NCBI RefSeq assembly: GCF_000165795.1
Contig: NZ_CM001022.1
Location: 186,001-250,000, forward strand
Origin: Aminomonas paucivorans DSM 12260
GTDB lineage: Bacteria; Synergistota; Synergistia; Synergistales; Synergistaceae
DNA length: 64,000 nt
Reading direction: 5' to 3'
Below the pieces are notes generated by a model. It saw nothing but the letters and a program-made list of their open reading frames with translations. It searched no databases and was not told where the DNA came from. Below, in pieces: positions 1 through 8,277 of this stretch (position 1 is its first letter; the number at the start of each line of letters is the position of its first letter). The position numbers were made by a program, and so were the translations under genes.

Positions 1-384
1 CGGCCGGGCATTCGGATCTACGGGGTGCACGCGGCCACCAACCCCAGCTGGGAGGAAGCCTGGCGCCGGGGTCGGGTGGTGCCCGTGGAGGAAGGGGCCA
101 CCCTGGCGGACGCCCTCTCCGGGGCGGCGTCCCAGCCCCTCTTCGAGTTCCTGCGCCCCCGCCTGGCGGGGCTGGTGGCGGTGACGGAGGAGGAGATCGG
201 ACGCGCCATGGCCTGGCTGCATCGCCACCACCACCAGGTGGTGGAGGGGGGCGGCGCCGTGGGGGTGGCGGCCCTGCTGGCGGAGCGGCTGGACGTGGCG
301 GGGCGTCGGGTGGGGGTGGTGGTGTCCGGAGGCAACGTGGACGACCGCCGCCTGGTCCCCCTGCTGAATCCGGAAGGAGACTGA
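1..384 (+). CDS. Threonine/serine dehydratase, C-terminal fragment
   Basis: The reading frame is open from the first base, so this is the 3' end of a gene that begins outside the window. The 127 visible residues match the C-terminal part of fold-type II PLP enzymes that deaminate threonine or serine to 2-oxobutyrate or pyruvate. The pattern is VTEEEIGRAM, then VVEGGGAVGVAALL, then the closing VVVSGGNVD. Translation stops shortly after this core, so there is no C-terminal ACT regulatory domain; that would fit a catabolic (TdcB-like) rather than a biosynthetic IlvA enzyme. The PLP lysine lies upstream and cannot be checked. A hairpin terminator follows directly, so the gene ends its transcription unit. 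Confidence 0.8.
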   Translation, partial: RPGIRIYGVHAATNPSWEEAWRRGRVVPVEEGATLADALSGAASQPLFEFLRPRLAGLVAVTEEEIGRAMAWLHRHHHQVVEGGGAVGVAALLAERLDVAGRRVGVVVSGGNVDDRRLVPLLNPEGD

Positions 385-391
385 ACGACCC

Positions 392-422
392 GGGAGGCCG
401 CCGGAAGGGGGCCTCCCCTTTT
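392..422 (+). terminator. Hairpin terminator after the dehydratase
   Basis: An 8-bp perfect stem (GGGAGGCC at 392-399 with GGCCTCCC at 410-417) encloses a 10-nt loop and is followed by CTTTT, as in a rho-independent terminator. Confidence 0.7.
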
Positions 423-496
423 CGATCCCTGCCCGAGGCGTACGTCCTGGGTGTCCCGTCCTGTCGCCGGATCAACAATCTCTCGTTTCGGGGAAG

Positions 497-1606
497 GTGG
501 ATCGGTTCGTGAAACCGAAAATCCTCTTGGCCTTGTTCGGGTTGCTCCTGCTGGGCTTCATCGCCGTGGCCCTTCGCCCCGCCCCCGTGGTGGTGGCCCT
601 GTGGTTCGAGGGCTCCGGGAGCGGTGCCGGACTGGGGAGCAAGGTGCAGCATGCGGTGCTCCAGGCGCTGGACTACCGCAACCAGACGGCCCGTCGGCTG
701 GTCCCCTATCGATACGTTCCCGTGGTGCTCACGGGACTACCGGAGGAGGCGGCCTTGGAACGCATCCGTTCCTCCGGGGCGGTGGTGGTCCTCGGAGGGG
801 CCACCTCCAGCTTCACGGGGCGCATCTCCGGTCTCCTGGAGCGGCGGGGCATTCCCTGTATCTCCCCTACCGCCAACTCCCCCATCCTGGCTCGAAGCGG
901 AGACCTGCTCTTCCGCTACACCGGACCCTCCGGGGGGGAGGCGGCAGGAGCCCTGGCCCGCCTGCGGGGGGACTTCTCCCGGTACGTGGCGGTCCTGGAT
1001 CGGAGCAACCCGGTCTACGGGGTGCCCCAGCTTGCGGGGTTCGCCACGGGGTTGGGGATCTCCCCCCAGCGGGTCCTGGAGGTGGAGGGGACGCAGGACC
1101 TGGAGTCGGTGCTGGGGGTCCTGGCCTCGGGGCTATACGACGGGGCGGTGTTCTTCCTCCCCGCCTTTCTCACGGGGGTCTACGCCCAGCGCATCGCCGA
1201 GGCCCACCCGAAGATGACCCTCTGGACCTCCGACTGGGGGGTCACGGAGCGCTCCGCCGCCCTGGCGGGACCGGGGGTCCGCAACCTGATCTCCGCGGTG
1301 TTCTTCCCCCCCCGCTTTCCCGACCCGAACCACCCCTTCCTGGTCTTCCTGGGTCGGCGCTACAGCGCCGTCCTGGACCCCTCGGTGCTGGACCCGGGGT
1401 ACGGAGCCGTGGCCATGCTGGACGGGGCGGTGCAGCTGGGGGGCTCCACCTCCAAGGGGGTGCTTCGGGGGTTGCAGGCCCTGCAGTACGTGGAGGGCCT
1501 CACGGGGACCTTCCCGGTGGACGCGGCGGGGGACGTGCAGCTTCCCCTGGTGCCCGTGACGCTTCGGGACGGTCACTGGGCCCCCCTGGAGGGGCAACGA
1601 CGATGA
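497..1606 (+). CDS. Membrane-anchored periplasmic-binding-protein-like sensor component
   Basis: The 369-residue product starts with a hydrophobic segment (about residues 9-28, LLALFGLLLLGFIAVAL) that looks like an uncleaved anchor or signal sequence. A region like the two-lobed type I periplasmic binding fold (Peripla_BP_6, branched-chain amino-acid receptors) follows. Supporting stretches are VVVLGGATSSFT, PCISPTANSP and the ABC-receptor-like LWTSDWG. No permease or ATPase genes are adjacent. The stop overlaps the start of the next gene, an HD-GYP sensor, by ATGA, so the two are translationally coupled. A likely role is ligand capture for that sensor rather than transport (inference). The chosen start is GTG at 497; a second in-frame GTG at 509 would shorten it by four residues. 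Confidence 0.6.
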   Translation: MDRFVKPKILLALFGLLLLGFIAVALRPAPVVVALWFEGSGSGAGLGSKVQHAVLQALDYRNQTARRLVPYRYVPVVLTGLPEEAALERIRSSGAVVVLGGATSSFTGRISGLLERRGIPCISPTANSPILARSGDLLFRYTGPSGGEAAGALARLRGDFSRYVAVLDRSNPVYGVPQLAGFATGLGISPQRVLEVEGTQDLESVLGVLASGLYDGAVFFLPAFLTGVYAQRIAEAHPKMTLWTSDWGVTERSAALAGPGVRNLISAVFFPPRFPDPNHPFLVFLGRRYSAVLDPSVLDPGYGAVAMLDGAVQLGGSTSKGVLRGLQALQYVEGLTGTFPVDAAGDVQLPLVPVTLRDGHWAPLEGQRR

Positions 1607-3777
1607 AGCGGGAGTCCTTCCATCGGATCTCCCGGCGCTGGGCCCTCCTCTTCGGGGGGGTGGGGTTCCTCCTCTTCCTCCTGCAGGGGGGGCTTCTCTT
1701 CCACAACGGTCTGGAGGAGCGAACCAAGGACGGGGACGCCCTGCTGCTGGCGGCCACCCATTCCTTCTCCCTGACCCTGGAAGGGGAGCTGGACCGGGCC
1801 TCCTTCCTGGCGGCGGCCCCGGAGCGCTTCGCCTCCCTGGCGGGGGAACTGTCTCTCTTCGCCCGCCTGGAGGGGGACCGGCTGGTGCAGGTGATCCGGG
1901 GACACCTGCCCCGGGGTTTCCGCCTGCCAGGGCGGGCGGGCATGACGGATCGCTGGGTCATCTCGGACCTCCTCAACCCCGACGGGGTCCCCCAGTTCGT
2001 CACCGTCCGCACCTTCCAGGGGAACGACTACCTCCTGGGGGTGCGCCTCAACACCTCCGGGCTGGAACCCTTCGCGGACGAGAACGTGGCCCCCTTCCTG
2101 ACGGACCCCCGGGGAGCCCTCCTGTGGCACGACCCCCGGGACCCCTCGGGCCTCGGCGTTCCCCTGGACCACCGGGGCTGGCTGGACCGGGAGGTGCTGG
2201 AGGCCCGGACGTGGAAGGAGATTCCCCTCTCCACGGGGCGATCCGTCTGGGCCCGCACCCAGGGGGTGGAGGGCGCCCGTATTTCCGTGCTCATCCCCGT
2301 GGCCTCCGTCCTGGGGGAGGCGATGCGGTTCGTCTATCCCGCCCTGCTGCTCCTCGCCCTCATGGGGGGGCTCCTGCTGGCCTTTCGGCGGCTCTGGAAC
2401 CGCCAGGTCCTCCCGGAATTCCGCGGACTGCTGGATCTCTCCCAGGTCCTGGAATCCCGCCTGGCGGTGGCCCGGGACCCCGAGGAGGTCTCCGCCTCCA
2501 TCGACGACCTCTCCAAGGACGTGCAGGAACGCCTGGACGCCTGCCGCATGGAGGAGGCCCACTCCGTGCTGGCCAGCCTCCTGCGGGCCCTGCGGGTGCT
2601 GTGGCGGCAGCAGGAGGAGATCAACGCCTTCGGGGAGGAGGTGTCCGCCATGAACGCCTCCCTGGAGGAGTCCAACGAGTTCCTGCGGAAGCGGGAGCAG
2701 ATCTGGGGGCAGACCCTCCGGGTGGCCCGGCTGGTGAAGGGGACCCACCAGGCCCGGGAGGAGGTGGCCCACATCGCCGAGACCATCAAGGACATGCTGG
2801 GAGCCTTCGGGGTGGTGGTGGACCGGCTGGAGGGGGACAAGCTGGTTCCCCAGGCCTGGAGCGGCTACGAGGAGGGCCTTCCCCCGGAGCCCGTGAAGGT
2901 GGCGGACTCCCTCATCGGTCGGGCGGTGCGGGAGGGACTGGTGTGGGCGGAGGACGTGCGCCAGACCCCAGGGTACCTGACCCTGCACGATTCCGTCGCC
3001 AGCGAGGTGGCCCTGGGTCTGGTGCACATGGGGCGGGCGGTGGGGGGGCTCACGGTGAGCTTCCAGGAACGCCGCCCCCGGGACGAGGCTCTGCTGGAGA
3101 CCCTCACCCCCGTGGCGTCGGTGCTGGCGGGGTATCTGGACGCCAGCCGGGCCCAGCAGGAGGTGCGAGATTCCTACGACTACCTGGCCCGGAAGCTCCA
3201 GGAGATCACGGGGATCTACCACAACGAGACGGAGCAGCACCTGGAGCGCATCGGAGCCTACTGCTCCCGCATCGCCCGGGACCTGGGGCGGGAGCAGCGG
3301 GACGTGGAGGATCTGGCCCTCTTCGCCCGGCTCCACGACATGGGCAAGCTCAAGGTCCCTCAGGAGATCCTCACCAAGCCCGGAGCCCTCTCGGAGGAGG
3401 AGTTCCGGACCATCCAACGGCACACCCTCTGGGGGGCGGAGATCATCGGGGACGCGGCGTGGCTTGCCATGGCCCGGCGCATCTGCCTCACCCACCACGA
3501 GAAATGGGACGGCACGGGATACCCCTTCGGCCTTTCGGGGGAGCAGATCCCCTGGGAGGGGCGCATCGTGGCCCTGGCGGACGTGTACGACGCCCTGCGC
3601 TCTCCCCGGTCCTACAAGCCCGGCCTGCCCCACGACGAGGTGGTGCGGACGATCCTCCGGGGCAACGACCGCACGAGGCCGGACCACTTCGCCCCGGAGG
3701 TGCTCCAGTGGTTCCAGGAAAACCACGACGTGATGGACGCCCTGTACGACCGCTACCAGGACCTGCCCCTCGGGTAG
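1603..3777 (+). CDS. HD-GYP domain cyclic-di-GMP phosphodiesterase with extracytoplasmic sensor and GAF-like domain
   Basis: The 724-residue membrane protein has a TM helix at about 14-34, an extracytoplasmic sensor region to about 240, a second TM near 242-262, a coiled-coil linker, a GAF-like region (about 380-520) and a C-terminal HD-GYP domain. The HD pair lies in LHDMGKLKVP (about residue 577). The GYP motif is in HHEKWDGTGYP (about 630), and the later RTRPDHFAPEVL is also typical. HD-GYP proteins hydrolyse c-di-GMP, usually affecting motility and surface behaviour. The start ATG at 1603 overlaps the upstream binding protein gene, and an earlier open stretch in this frame has no coding character. 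The adjacent motility gene and the chemoreceptor at 8346 fit a flagellated cell. Confidence 0.87.
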   Translation: MKRESFHRISRRWALLFGGVGFLLFLLQGGLLFHNGLEERTKDGDALLLAATHSFSLTLEGELDRASFLAAAPERFASLAGELSLFARLEGDRLVQVIRGHLPRGFRLPGRAGMTDRWVISDLLNPDGVPQFVTVRTFQGNDYLLGVRLNTSGLEPFADENVAPFLTDPRGALLWHDPRDPSGLGVPLDHRGWLDREVLEARTWKEIPLSTGRSVWARTQGVEGARISVLIPVASVLGEAMRFVYPALLLLALMGGLLLAFRRLWNRQVLPEFRGLLDLSQVLESRLAVARDPEEVSASIDDLSKDVQERLDACRMEEAHSVLASLLRALRVLWRQQEEINAFGEEVSAMNASLEESNEFLRKREQIWGQTLRVARLVKGTHQAREEVAHIAETIKDMLGAFGVVVDRLEGDKLVPQAWSGYEEGLPPEPVKVADSLIGRAVREGLVWAEDVRQTPGYLTLHDSVASEVALGLVHMGRAVGGLTVSFQERRPRDEALLETLTPVASVLAGYLDASRAQQEVRDSYDYLARKLQEITGIYHNETEQHLERIGAYCSRIARDLGREQRDVEDLALFARLHDMGKLKVPQEILTKPGALSEEEFRTIQRHTLWGAEIIGDAAWLAMARRICLTHHEKWDGTGYPFGLSGEQIPWEGRIVALADVYDALRSPRSYKPGLPHDEVVRTILRGNDRTRPDHFAPEVLQWFQENHDVMDALYDRYQDLPLG

Positions 3778-3803
3778 GGGCGAATCAGGGGGGAAGAAAC
3801 GAA

Positions 3804-3837
3804 GGCGGGAGCCTCGGAGCGATCCGGGGCTCCCGCC
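3804..3837. terminator. Bidirectional hairpin between convergent genes
   Basis: A perfect 10-bp inverted repeat (GGCGGGAGCC and GGCTCCCGCC) with a 14-nt loop separates the HD-GYP gene from the convergent YjfB-like gene. There is no strong U tract on either strand. Confidence 0.55.
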
Positions 3838-3855
3838 GCAAGGGCTGGGGGTGCG

Positions 3856-4026
3856 TCAGCCCTCGACGTTGAGGTTGTTGCCGATGCCCATGCTTCCCAG
3901 GAGCTGGCCGAGCATGTCCTTTTGGAGATCCGCGCTGGTCTTGAGGATCTTGGAAGCCACGGCGTACTGGATGTTCACCTGCTGCGCCGCAGCCACGGAC
4001 TGTTGCACTCCCGCCACAAGGTCCAC
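3856..4026 (-). CDS. YjfB-family putative motility protein
   Basis: The 56-residue product has the composition of the YjfB family of small putative motility proteins: a start like MDLVAGVQQSVAAAQQ, an amphipathic helix with VASKILKTSADLQKDML, and a C-terminal GIGNNLNVEG. The GTG at 4026 is preferred because the ideal Shine-Dalgarno AAGGAGGTG lies at proper spacing before it. The upstream ATG codons at 4050 and 4032 lie before or almost inside that site. A GCCGATAC box upstream matches seven of eight positions of the flagellar sigma-28 -10 element, which supports co-regulation with flagella. Molecular function in this family is unknown. Confidence 0.65.
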   Translation of the reverse strand: MDLVAGVQQSVAAAQQVNIQYAVASKILKTSADLQKDMLGQLLGSMGIGNNLNVEG

Positions 4027-4059
4027 GAGCATCACCTCCTTGCACCCCACGTCCCTTGG

Positions 4060-4067
4060 GTATCGGC
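4060..4067 (-). promoter_or_regulatory. Candidate flagellar sigma-28 -10 box
   Basis: On the minus strand this reads GCCGATAC, one base from the consensus GCCGATAA, about 33 bases before the GTG start of the YjfB-like gene. A clear TAAA-type -35 was not found at the expected spacing, so this is tentative. Confidence 0.4.
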
Positions 4068-4175
4068 TCTCTTGCAGCGTTTCGGGATGACCTCCTCCGC
4101 CATTTGACGGATCGGGCGCAAACCCGGAGAATGGCCCTGGGCCCGGCTACGAAGCGGCCCCGAGGAGGTTTTTTC

Positions 4176-5417
4176 ATGAAGACCCTTCCGGCGCGACTGC
4201 GCGCCCTGACCTGTGCCGCCGCCCTTCTTGCGGCGGGGGTCGTTCCCGCCCAGGGGGCGGTGCTTTCCGTCACCAGCCCCGGGGACTCGGGCCCCGGCAC
4301 CCTCCGCCAGGCCCTGGCGGACGCGGACGGGGACGCGCAGCTCGACACGGTGCGTTTCCAGCTTTCCGACAAGGCCACTCTCACCCTCACCTCCGGACAG
4401 ATCCGGGTGAAGTACCCCGTGCAGATCGAGGGCCCCGGCGCGGAGCGCCTGACCCTCTCCGCCGGAAACCGTTCCCGCATCCTGGCCTTCGACGCCACCG
4501 CGGCGGGCTCCTCCCTCTCCGGACTCACCCTCCGGGAGGGGAAGACCTCCGGTTTCGACTACGGCGGGGCGGTGATGGCGGAGGGAGCCATCACCGTGAC
4601 GGACTGCGTGCTGCGCAACAACAGCGCCTTCGCCGGGGGCGCCCTTTCGGGGCGGGACCGGGTGACGGCCCTGGGGTGCGTCTTCCTGGCCAACCAGGCC
4701 TCCCGGGAGGGAGGCGCCCTGCTGGTGCAGGGCGGCGCGGGGGTGGACCTGCGCCGCTGCCTCTTCCTGGGGAACTCCGCCGCCACCGACGGAGGGGCGA
4801 TCTCCGCCCGCAACGTCTCCCTGGTCCAGGCCCTGGACACCGCCTTCTCGGGGAACCGGGCCACGGGCATGGGGGGCGGGGCGTACCTCTACAACGACAA
4901 CCTCGTCCGGGTGGACAACTGCACCTTCTACGACAACGGCGGCACCTCCGCCACCGGAGGGGCCTTCTTCGCCGACGCCTCCCCCTCCGTGGTGGTCAAC
5001 AGTCTCTTCTGGCAGAACCAGCGGGACGCCCTGGGGTGGAACGGCACCATCCCCTCCGTGACCTACTCCTTCCTGCCGGGGTGGCACGGGATCGGGGCGG
5101 GGAACCTCACCTCCTCGGGCCTGGAGCCGAAGCTCCGGAACCCCAAGGGGCCCGACGGCACCGCGGGCACGGCGGACGACGACCTGCGCCTGCTCTCCGG
5201 GTCCCCCTGCTTGAACGTGGGCAGCAACGTCTCGGTCACGGAGACCCTGGACCTGGGGGGAGAGGCGCGCATTCAGGAGTCGGTGGTGGACATGGGGGCC
5301 TACGAAGGGGCCCACGGCGGCTCCGGCTCCAGCGGAGGGGGCGGCTGCTCCGCCCTAGGAACCCCCTGGGGGCTGGTCCTCCTGGTTCTGCCGCTCCTCT
5401 TCCTGCGGCGGCGCTGA
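4176..5417 (+). CDS. Exported parallel beta-helix protein with Synerg-CTERM tail
   Basis: The 413-residue product has a signal peptide (MKTLPARLRALTCAAALLAAGVVPAQGA). Many short repeats follow of the kind seen in right-handed beta-helix proteins (GGAVMAEGAITVTDC, GGALSGRDRVTALGC, GGAISARNVSL, GGAFFADASPSVVVN). CSLREAL/polymorphic-outer-membrane-type elements such as GPGTLRQALADA are also present. The C terminus GGSGSSGGGGCSALG, then a hydrophobic stretch and RRR, is the Synerg-CTERM sorting signal typical of Synergistota. The protein is probably exported and surface-linked; its ligand or enzymatic role is unknown. The ATG at 4176 follows GAGGAGG, and a strong terminator follows the gene. Confidence 0.8.
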   Translation: MKTLPARLRALTCAAALLAAGVVPAQGAVLSVTSPGDSGPGTLRQALADADGDAQLDTVRFQLSDKATLTLTSGQIRVKYPVQIEGPGAERLTLSAGNRSRILAFDATAAGSSLSGLTLREGKTSGFDYGGAVMAEGAITVTDCVLRNNSAFAGGALSGRDRVTALGCVFLANQASREGGALLVQGGAGVDLRRCLFLGNSAATDGGAISARNVSLVQALDTAFSGNRATGMGGGAYLYNDNLVRVDNCTFYDNGGTSATGGAFFADASPSVVVNSLFWQNQRDALGWNGTIPSVTYSFLPGWHGIGAGNLTSSGLEPKLRNPKGPDGTAGTADDDLRLLSGSPCLNVGSNVSVTETLDLGGEARIQESVVDMGAYEGAHGGSGSSGGGGCSALGTPWGLVLLVLPLLFLRRR

Positions 5418-5445
5418 GGGAGCGCCTCTCCAAAAAGGAACGCCA

Positions 5446-5470
5446 CGGGGCCCTGGAGGGCCCCGTTTTT
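5446..5470 (+). terminator. Rho-independent terminator
   Basis: An 8-bp perfect stem (CGGGGCCC with GGGCCCCG) and a TGGA tetraloop are followed by TTTTT. Confidence 0.85.
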
Positions 5471-5501
5471 CATGGGTTCCCTCCCTGCGACGGTGCGGGG
5501 G

Positions 5502-5530
5502 TTGACAAGGGGGGGCGATTCTTGTAGTTT
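5502..5530 (+). promoter_or_regulatory. Promoter of rubrerythrin gene
   Basis: A perfect -35 TTGACA (5502-5507) is followed after 17 bases by TAGTTT (5525-5530). Transcription would start about 35 bases before the ATG. Confidence 0.6.
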
Positions 5531-5544
5531 GAAACCGTTCCAAA
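5528..5544 (+). promoter_or_regulatory. Near-palindromic candidate operator at the rubrerythrin promoter
   Basis: TTTGAAACCGTTCCAAA matches its own reverse complement at 14 of 17 positions and overlaps the -10 and start region, the position expected of a repressor site. It does not match a PerR box by eye. The regulator is unknown. Confidence 0.35.
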
Positions 5545-5574
5545 TAAAAGGATTCCGGGAGGTAGGAGAACACC

Positions 5575-6072
5575 ATGTCCAAAACCCAGCAGAACCTCGC
5601 CGCCGCTTTCGCCGGAGAGTCCCAGGCGAACCGCAAGTACCTGGCCTTCGCCGCCGTGGCGGAGAAGGAAGGGCATCGACAGGCCGCGAAGATGTTCCGG
5701 GCCGCCGCGGAGGCGGAGACCCTGCACGCCCACGCCCACCTGAAGGCCCTGGGGGGCATCGGAGACACCGCGGCGAACCTCCGTGCGGCGGTGGGAGGGG
5801 AGACCTACGAGTTCCAGGAGATGTATCCCCCCTTCATCGAGGAGGCCAAGGCGGAGGGTCGGGCCGACGCGGTGCGCACCTTTTCCCTGGCCAACGAGGC
5901 GGAGAAGGTCCACGCGGCCCTGTACCAGCAGGTCCTGGACAACCTGGGGACCGACGACGGGGAGGACTTCTTCGTCTGTACCGTCTGCGGCCACGTCCAC
6001 AAGGGGACGGAGGCTCCCGAGGAGTGCCCCATCTGCCACGCCAAGAAGCAGATCTACAGGAAGGTCGATTAG
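5575..6072 (+). CDS. rbr: Rubrerythrin
   Basis: The 165-residue protein is a short rubrerythrin: an N-terminal ferritin-like diiron domain followed by a C-terminal rubredoxin-like iron site. Diiron ligands are visible in FAGESQANRKY, EAETLHAHAH, FIEEAKAEG and ANEAEKVHA. The iron-sulfur-type [Fe(Cys)4] site is formed by CTVCG and CPIC near the C terminus. In anaerobes rubrerythrin acts as a cytoplasmic peroxidase that reduces hydrogen peroxide with electrons from rubredoxin or NADH-linked reductases. The gene stands alone between two strong terminators, with its own TTGACA promoter and a near-palindromic site over the -10, so oxidative-stress control is likely but not shown. Confidence 0.95.
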   Translation: MSKTQQNLAAAFAGESQANRKYLAFAAVAEKEGHRQAAKMFRAAAEAETLHAHAHLKALGGIGDTAANLRAAVGGETYEFQEMYPPFIEEAKAEGRADAVRTFSLANEAEKVHAALYQQVLDNLGTDDGEDFFVCTVCGHVHKGTEAPEECPICHAKKQIYRKVD

Positions 6073-6097
6073 CCGGTCCCTCCGGGGAGGGAGAACG

Positions 6098-6131
6098 GAG
6101 CGGGGGGCCCGGAGTTCCGGGCCCCCCGCTC
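6098..6131. terminator. Long hairpin terminator between convergent genes
   Basis: A perfect 15-bp stem (6098-6112 with 6117-6131) with an AGTT tetraloop lies between rubrerythrin and the convergent phosphoesterase gene. It could end transcription from both sides although U tracts are weak. Confidence 0.65.
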
Positions 6132-6181
6132 GTTGGGAGGAAGGAGAGGAGAAGTCCTCGGGCAGGAAGGCGAAGGAGGTT

Positions 6182-7012
6182 CTAGGCGTATTCCGACCAG
6201 ACCCCGGAAGGGGCGACCTGGGAGAGGGGCGTTTCGGGAAGCACCAGTTCCCCCCCGGCAGTGACCCGGGGGAGATCCTCCGGGGGGAAGGGCCAGGAGA
6301 GCACCTCCAGCCTTCCGTCGGGGTGCTCCGCCAGGGCGGTGCAGCTCTCCACCCAGTCGCCGCAGTTGGCGTACACCAGGTTTTCCGTCTCCATCAGGGC
6401 GGCGGAGTGGATGTGGCCGCAGATCACCCCGTCGGCCCCGGCGCGTCGGGCCTCCCGGGCCAGGGCGTTCTGGTAGTCCCCCATGAAGCTCACCGCGTCC
6501 TTCACGCGCCCCTTCATGTACTGGGAGAGGGACCAGTAGGGCATCCCCATGCGGCGCCGCACCGCCCAAAGCCCCTTGTTGAGCCACAAGGCCAGGTCGT
6601 AGGCCACGTCGCCGCACCGGGCCAGCCAGGCCTGGGCCTGCACCACCCCGTCGAACTCGTCCCCGTGCACCACCAGGTAGCGCCGGCCGTCCGCGCCTCG
6701 GTGGGTGGCCTGCTTCGTCAGGAGGATGTTCCCGAAGGACGTGCCGTCGAAGGCGTCCAGGAAGGCGTCGTGGTTTCCCGTGATGTAGGTGGTCCGCACC
6801 CGACGGGACAGCTTCAGGAGCTTGCGGATCACGTCGTTGTGGGACTGGGGCCAGCAGGGGTTTCGGCGGAGCTTCCACCCGTCCACGATGTCCCCCACCA
6901 GGTAGAGCTGCTGGCAGGTCACCTCTCCCAGGAAGCCCAGGAGGGCCTCCGTGTGGCACCAACGGGTTCCCAGGTGGAGGTCCGAGAGGAAGAGGGTCCG
7001 GTAGCTTCTCAT
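6182..7012 (-). CDS. LpxH-like metallophosphoesterase (UDP-2,3-diacylglucosamine diphosphatase family)
   Basis: The 276-residue protein carries the full set of calcineurin-like metallophosphoesterase motifs: FLSDLHLG, LVGDIVDGW, ITGNHDAFL, VVHGDEFD and CGHIHSA. The spacing and the DGW, GNHD and HGDEFD forms resemble COG2908 (LpxH-related) enzymes, which split UDP-2,3-diacylglucosamine to lipid X in outer-membrane lipid A synthesis. It shares an ATGA overlap with the upstream glycolipid glycosyltransferase gene, which argues for an envelope lipid role. Exact substrate is not certain, because the same family includes other phosphodiesterases. Confidence 0.75.
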   Translation of the reverse strand: MRSYRTLFLSDLHLGTRWCHTEALLGFLGEVTCQQLYLVGDIVDGWKLRRNPCWPQSHNDVIRKLLKLSRRVRTTYITGNHDAFLDAFDGTSFGNILLTKQATHRGADGRRYLVVHGDEFDGVVQAQAWLARCGDVAYDLALWLNKGLWAVRRRMGMPYWSLSQYMKGRVKDAVSFMGDYQNALAREARRAGADGVICGHIHSAALMETENLVYANCGDWVESCTALAEHPDGRLEVLSWPFPPEDLPRVTAGGELVLPETPLSQVAPSGVWSEYA

Positions 7013-8157
7013 GCCCCCACCGCCTCCGGGAGCTTCTGGGCGATACGGGGAAGGCCGGGAAGCCGGAAGTCCTCCTCCAGGGCCTGGGCGATGTTGCGGG
7101 CCGCCTCGGGCCGGGCCGCGGCCAGGGCACGCCCGGAGGCCCGGATCACCCGGCTCGGGTCCTCCCGGTACCAGGCGATCCTTCGGGCCACCCCCTTCGC
7201 CTCCGTCTCCAGGTGTCCCGCCCCGACGCTCTCCAGGTAGCGGGCGTTGAGGGTCTCCTGAAGGGGGATGGGGGAGGTGAGCACCAGGGGCAGCCCCGCG
7301 CAGAGGGCCTCGCTGGCCACCAGTCCTCCCGGCTTGGTCACCAGGAGGTCCGCCTCCCTCATCCGCTGGGGGAGGTCCGAGGCGTAGCCGATGCGGGTCA
7401 GGTCCAGGAGGGGGGAGGGGCGGTAGTCCCGGAGCTTTTCCAGGAGGCTCCGGCTTCGTCCCGCCACCAGGCAGACCCGCAGGGGGATTCCCAGGCCCCC
7501 CAGGGTTTCCAGCATCCGAAGGACCTGTCGTTCCGGGATGGAGCTGGCGCAGAAGAGGACCCGTAGGGGCGAGGCGGGGCCGGGGCGGCGCAGGTTCCGG
7601 TGGAGTTCCCGAAAGGCCCGGCGCACGGGGATGCCGGTGACGCGGATCCGCTCCGGCGGCACCCGGTGGTCCGCAAGCTGCTGGGCCACGGAGGTGCTGG
7701 CGCAGAAGTAGCGGTCCACCTCCGGGTGCACCCAGAAGCGATGGAGGCCGAAGTCGGTGACGCAGACGGAGAGGCGCCCCCGGTAGAGTCCCTCCGCCCG
7801 AAGGCGGGCCAGCAGGGGCAGGGGAAGGAAGTGGGTGCAGAGGATCTCCCGGAAGGGGTTGTCCTCCACGAAGCGGCGGAAGGGTTCCAGGACGCCGGTG
7901 GAGACCCGGTCCAGGACCCGTACCAGGGCGCTTTCCTCCCTCAGCCGATCCGTGACGCGGTACACCGCCTCGCAGGGCCGGTGGGCCCGTTCCCCCAGGG
8001 TCTCGTAGCCTCGGGAGACGAGGGCCCGAAACCAGGAAGGGGCGAACCCCAGAAGATCCACCAGAGCCGCGGGAGCCGAAAGGGCCTCCCGAATCGCCAG
8101 GGCCGCGCTGCGGTGTCCGTTTCCCGCCTGAGCGTAGAGCACCCCCAAGGGCTGCAT
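7009..8157 (-). CDS. MurG/UgtP-like glycosyltransferase (diacylglycerol glucosyltransferase family)
   Basis: The 382-residue protein fits the GT28 family of processive diacylglycerol glycosyltransferases and MGDG synthases. The N terminus has the glycine-rich YAQAGNGHRSAA that contacts the lipid acceptor. The middle has CVTDFGLHRFWVHPEVD and YFCAS, and the C-terminal half has the sugar-nucleotide binding region VTKPGGLVASEAL with the loop LVLTSPIPLQE. Such enzymes act at the inner face of the cytoplasmic membrane. Coupling to the LpxH-like gene by a four-base overlap suggests a two-gene envelope lipid operon. Donor and acceptor cannot be read from sequence. Confidence 0.75.
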   Translation of the reverse strand: MQPLGVLYAQAGNGHRSAALAIREALSAPAALVDLLGFAPSWFRALVSRGYETLGERAHRPCEAVYRVTDRLREESALVRVLDRVSTGVLEPFRRFVEDNPFREILCTHFLPLPLLARLRAEGLYRGRLSVCVTDFGLHRFWVHPEVDRYFCASTSVAQQLADHRVPPERIRVTGIPVRRAFRELHRNLRRPGPASPLRVLFCASSIPERQVLRMLETLGGLGIPLRVCLVAGRSRSLLEKLRDYRPSPLLDLTRIGYASDLPQRMREADLLVTKPGGLVASEALCAGLPLVLTSPIPLQETLNARYLESVGAGHLETEAKGVARRIAWYREDPSRVIRASGRALAAARPEAARNIAQALEEDFRLPGLPRIAQKLPEAVGA

Positions 8158-8277
8158 GGGCCTCCTCCTTTCCTCATCCTGCGGTGTCAGGGTAGCGGAG
8201 GTCCCTTACGGGGGCATCACAGCTTCCTTGCCCCCGGGGAACGATCAAAAGCTTTTTTACAGAAAAATCTTTCGTAC

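Noticed and set aside
1573-3726. Long open frames on the strand opposite the HD-GYP gene, and many similar kilobase-long frames opposite or shifted from real genes throughout
   Set aside because: At this GC content stop codons are rare in all frames. The translations are Arg/Gly/Pro-rich without domains, while the chosen frames show known motifs and ribosome sites.
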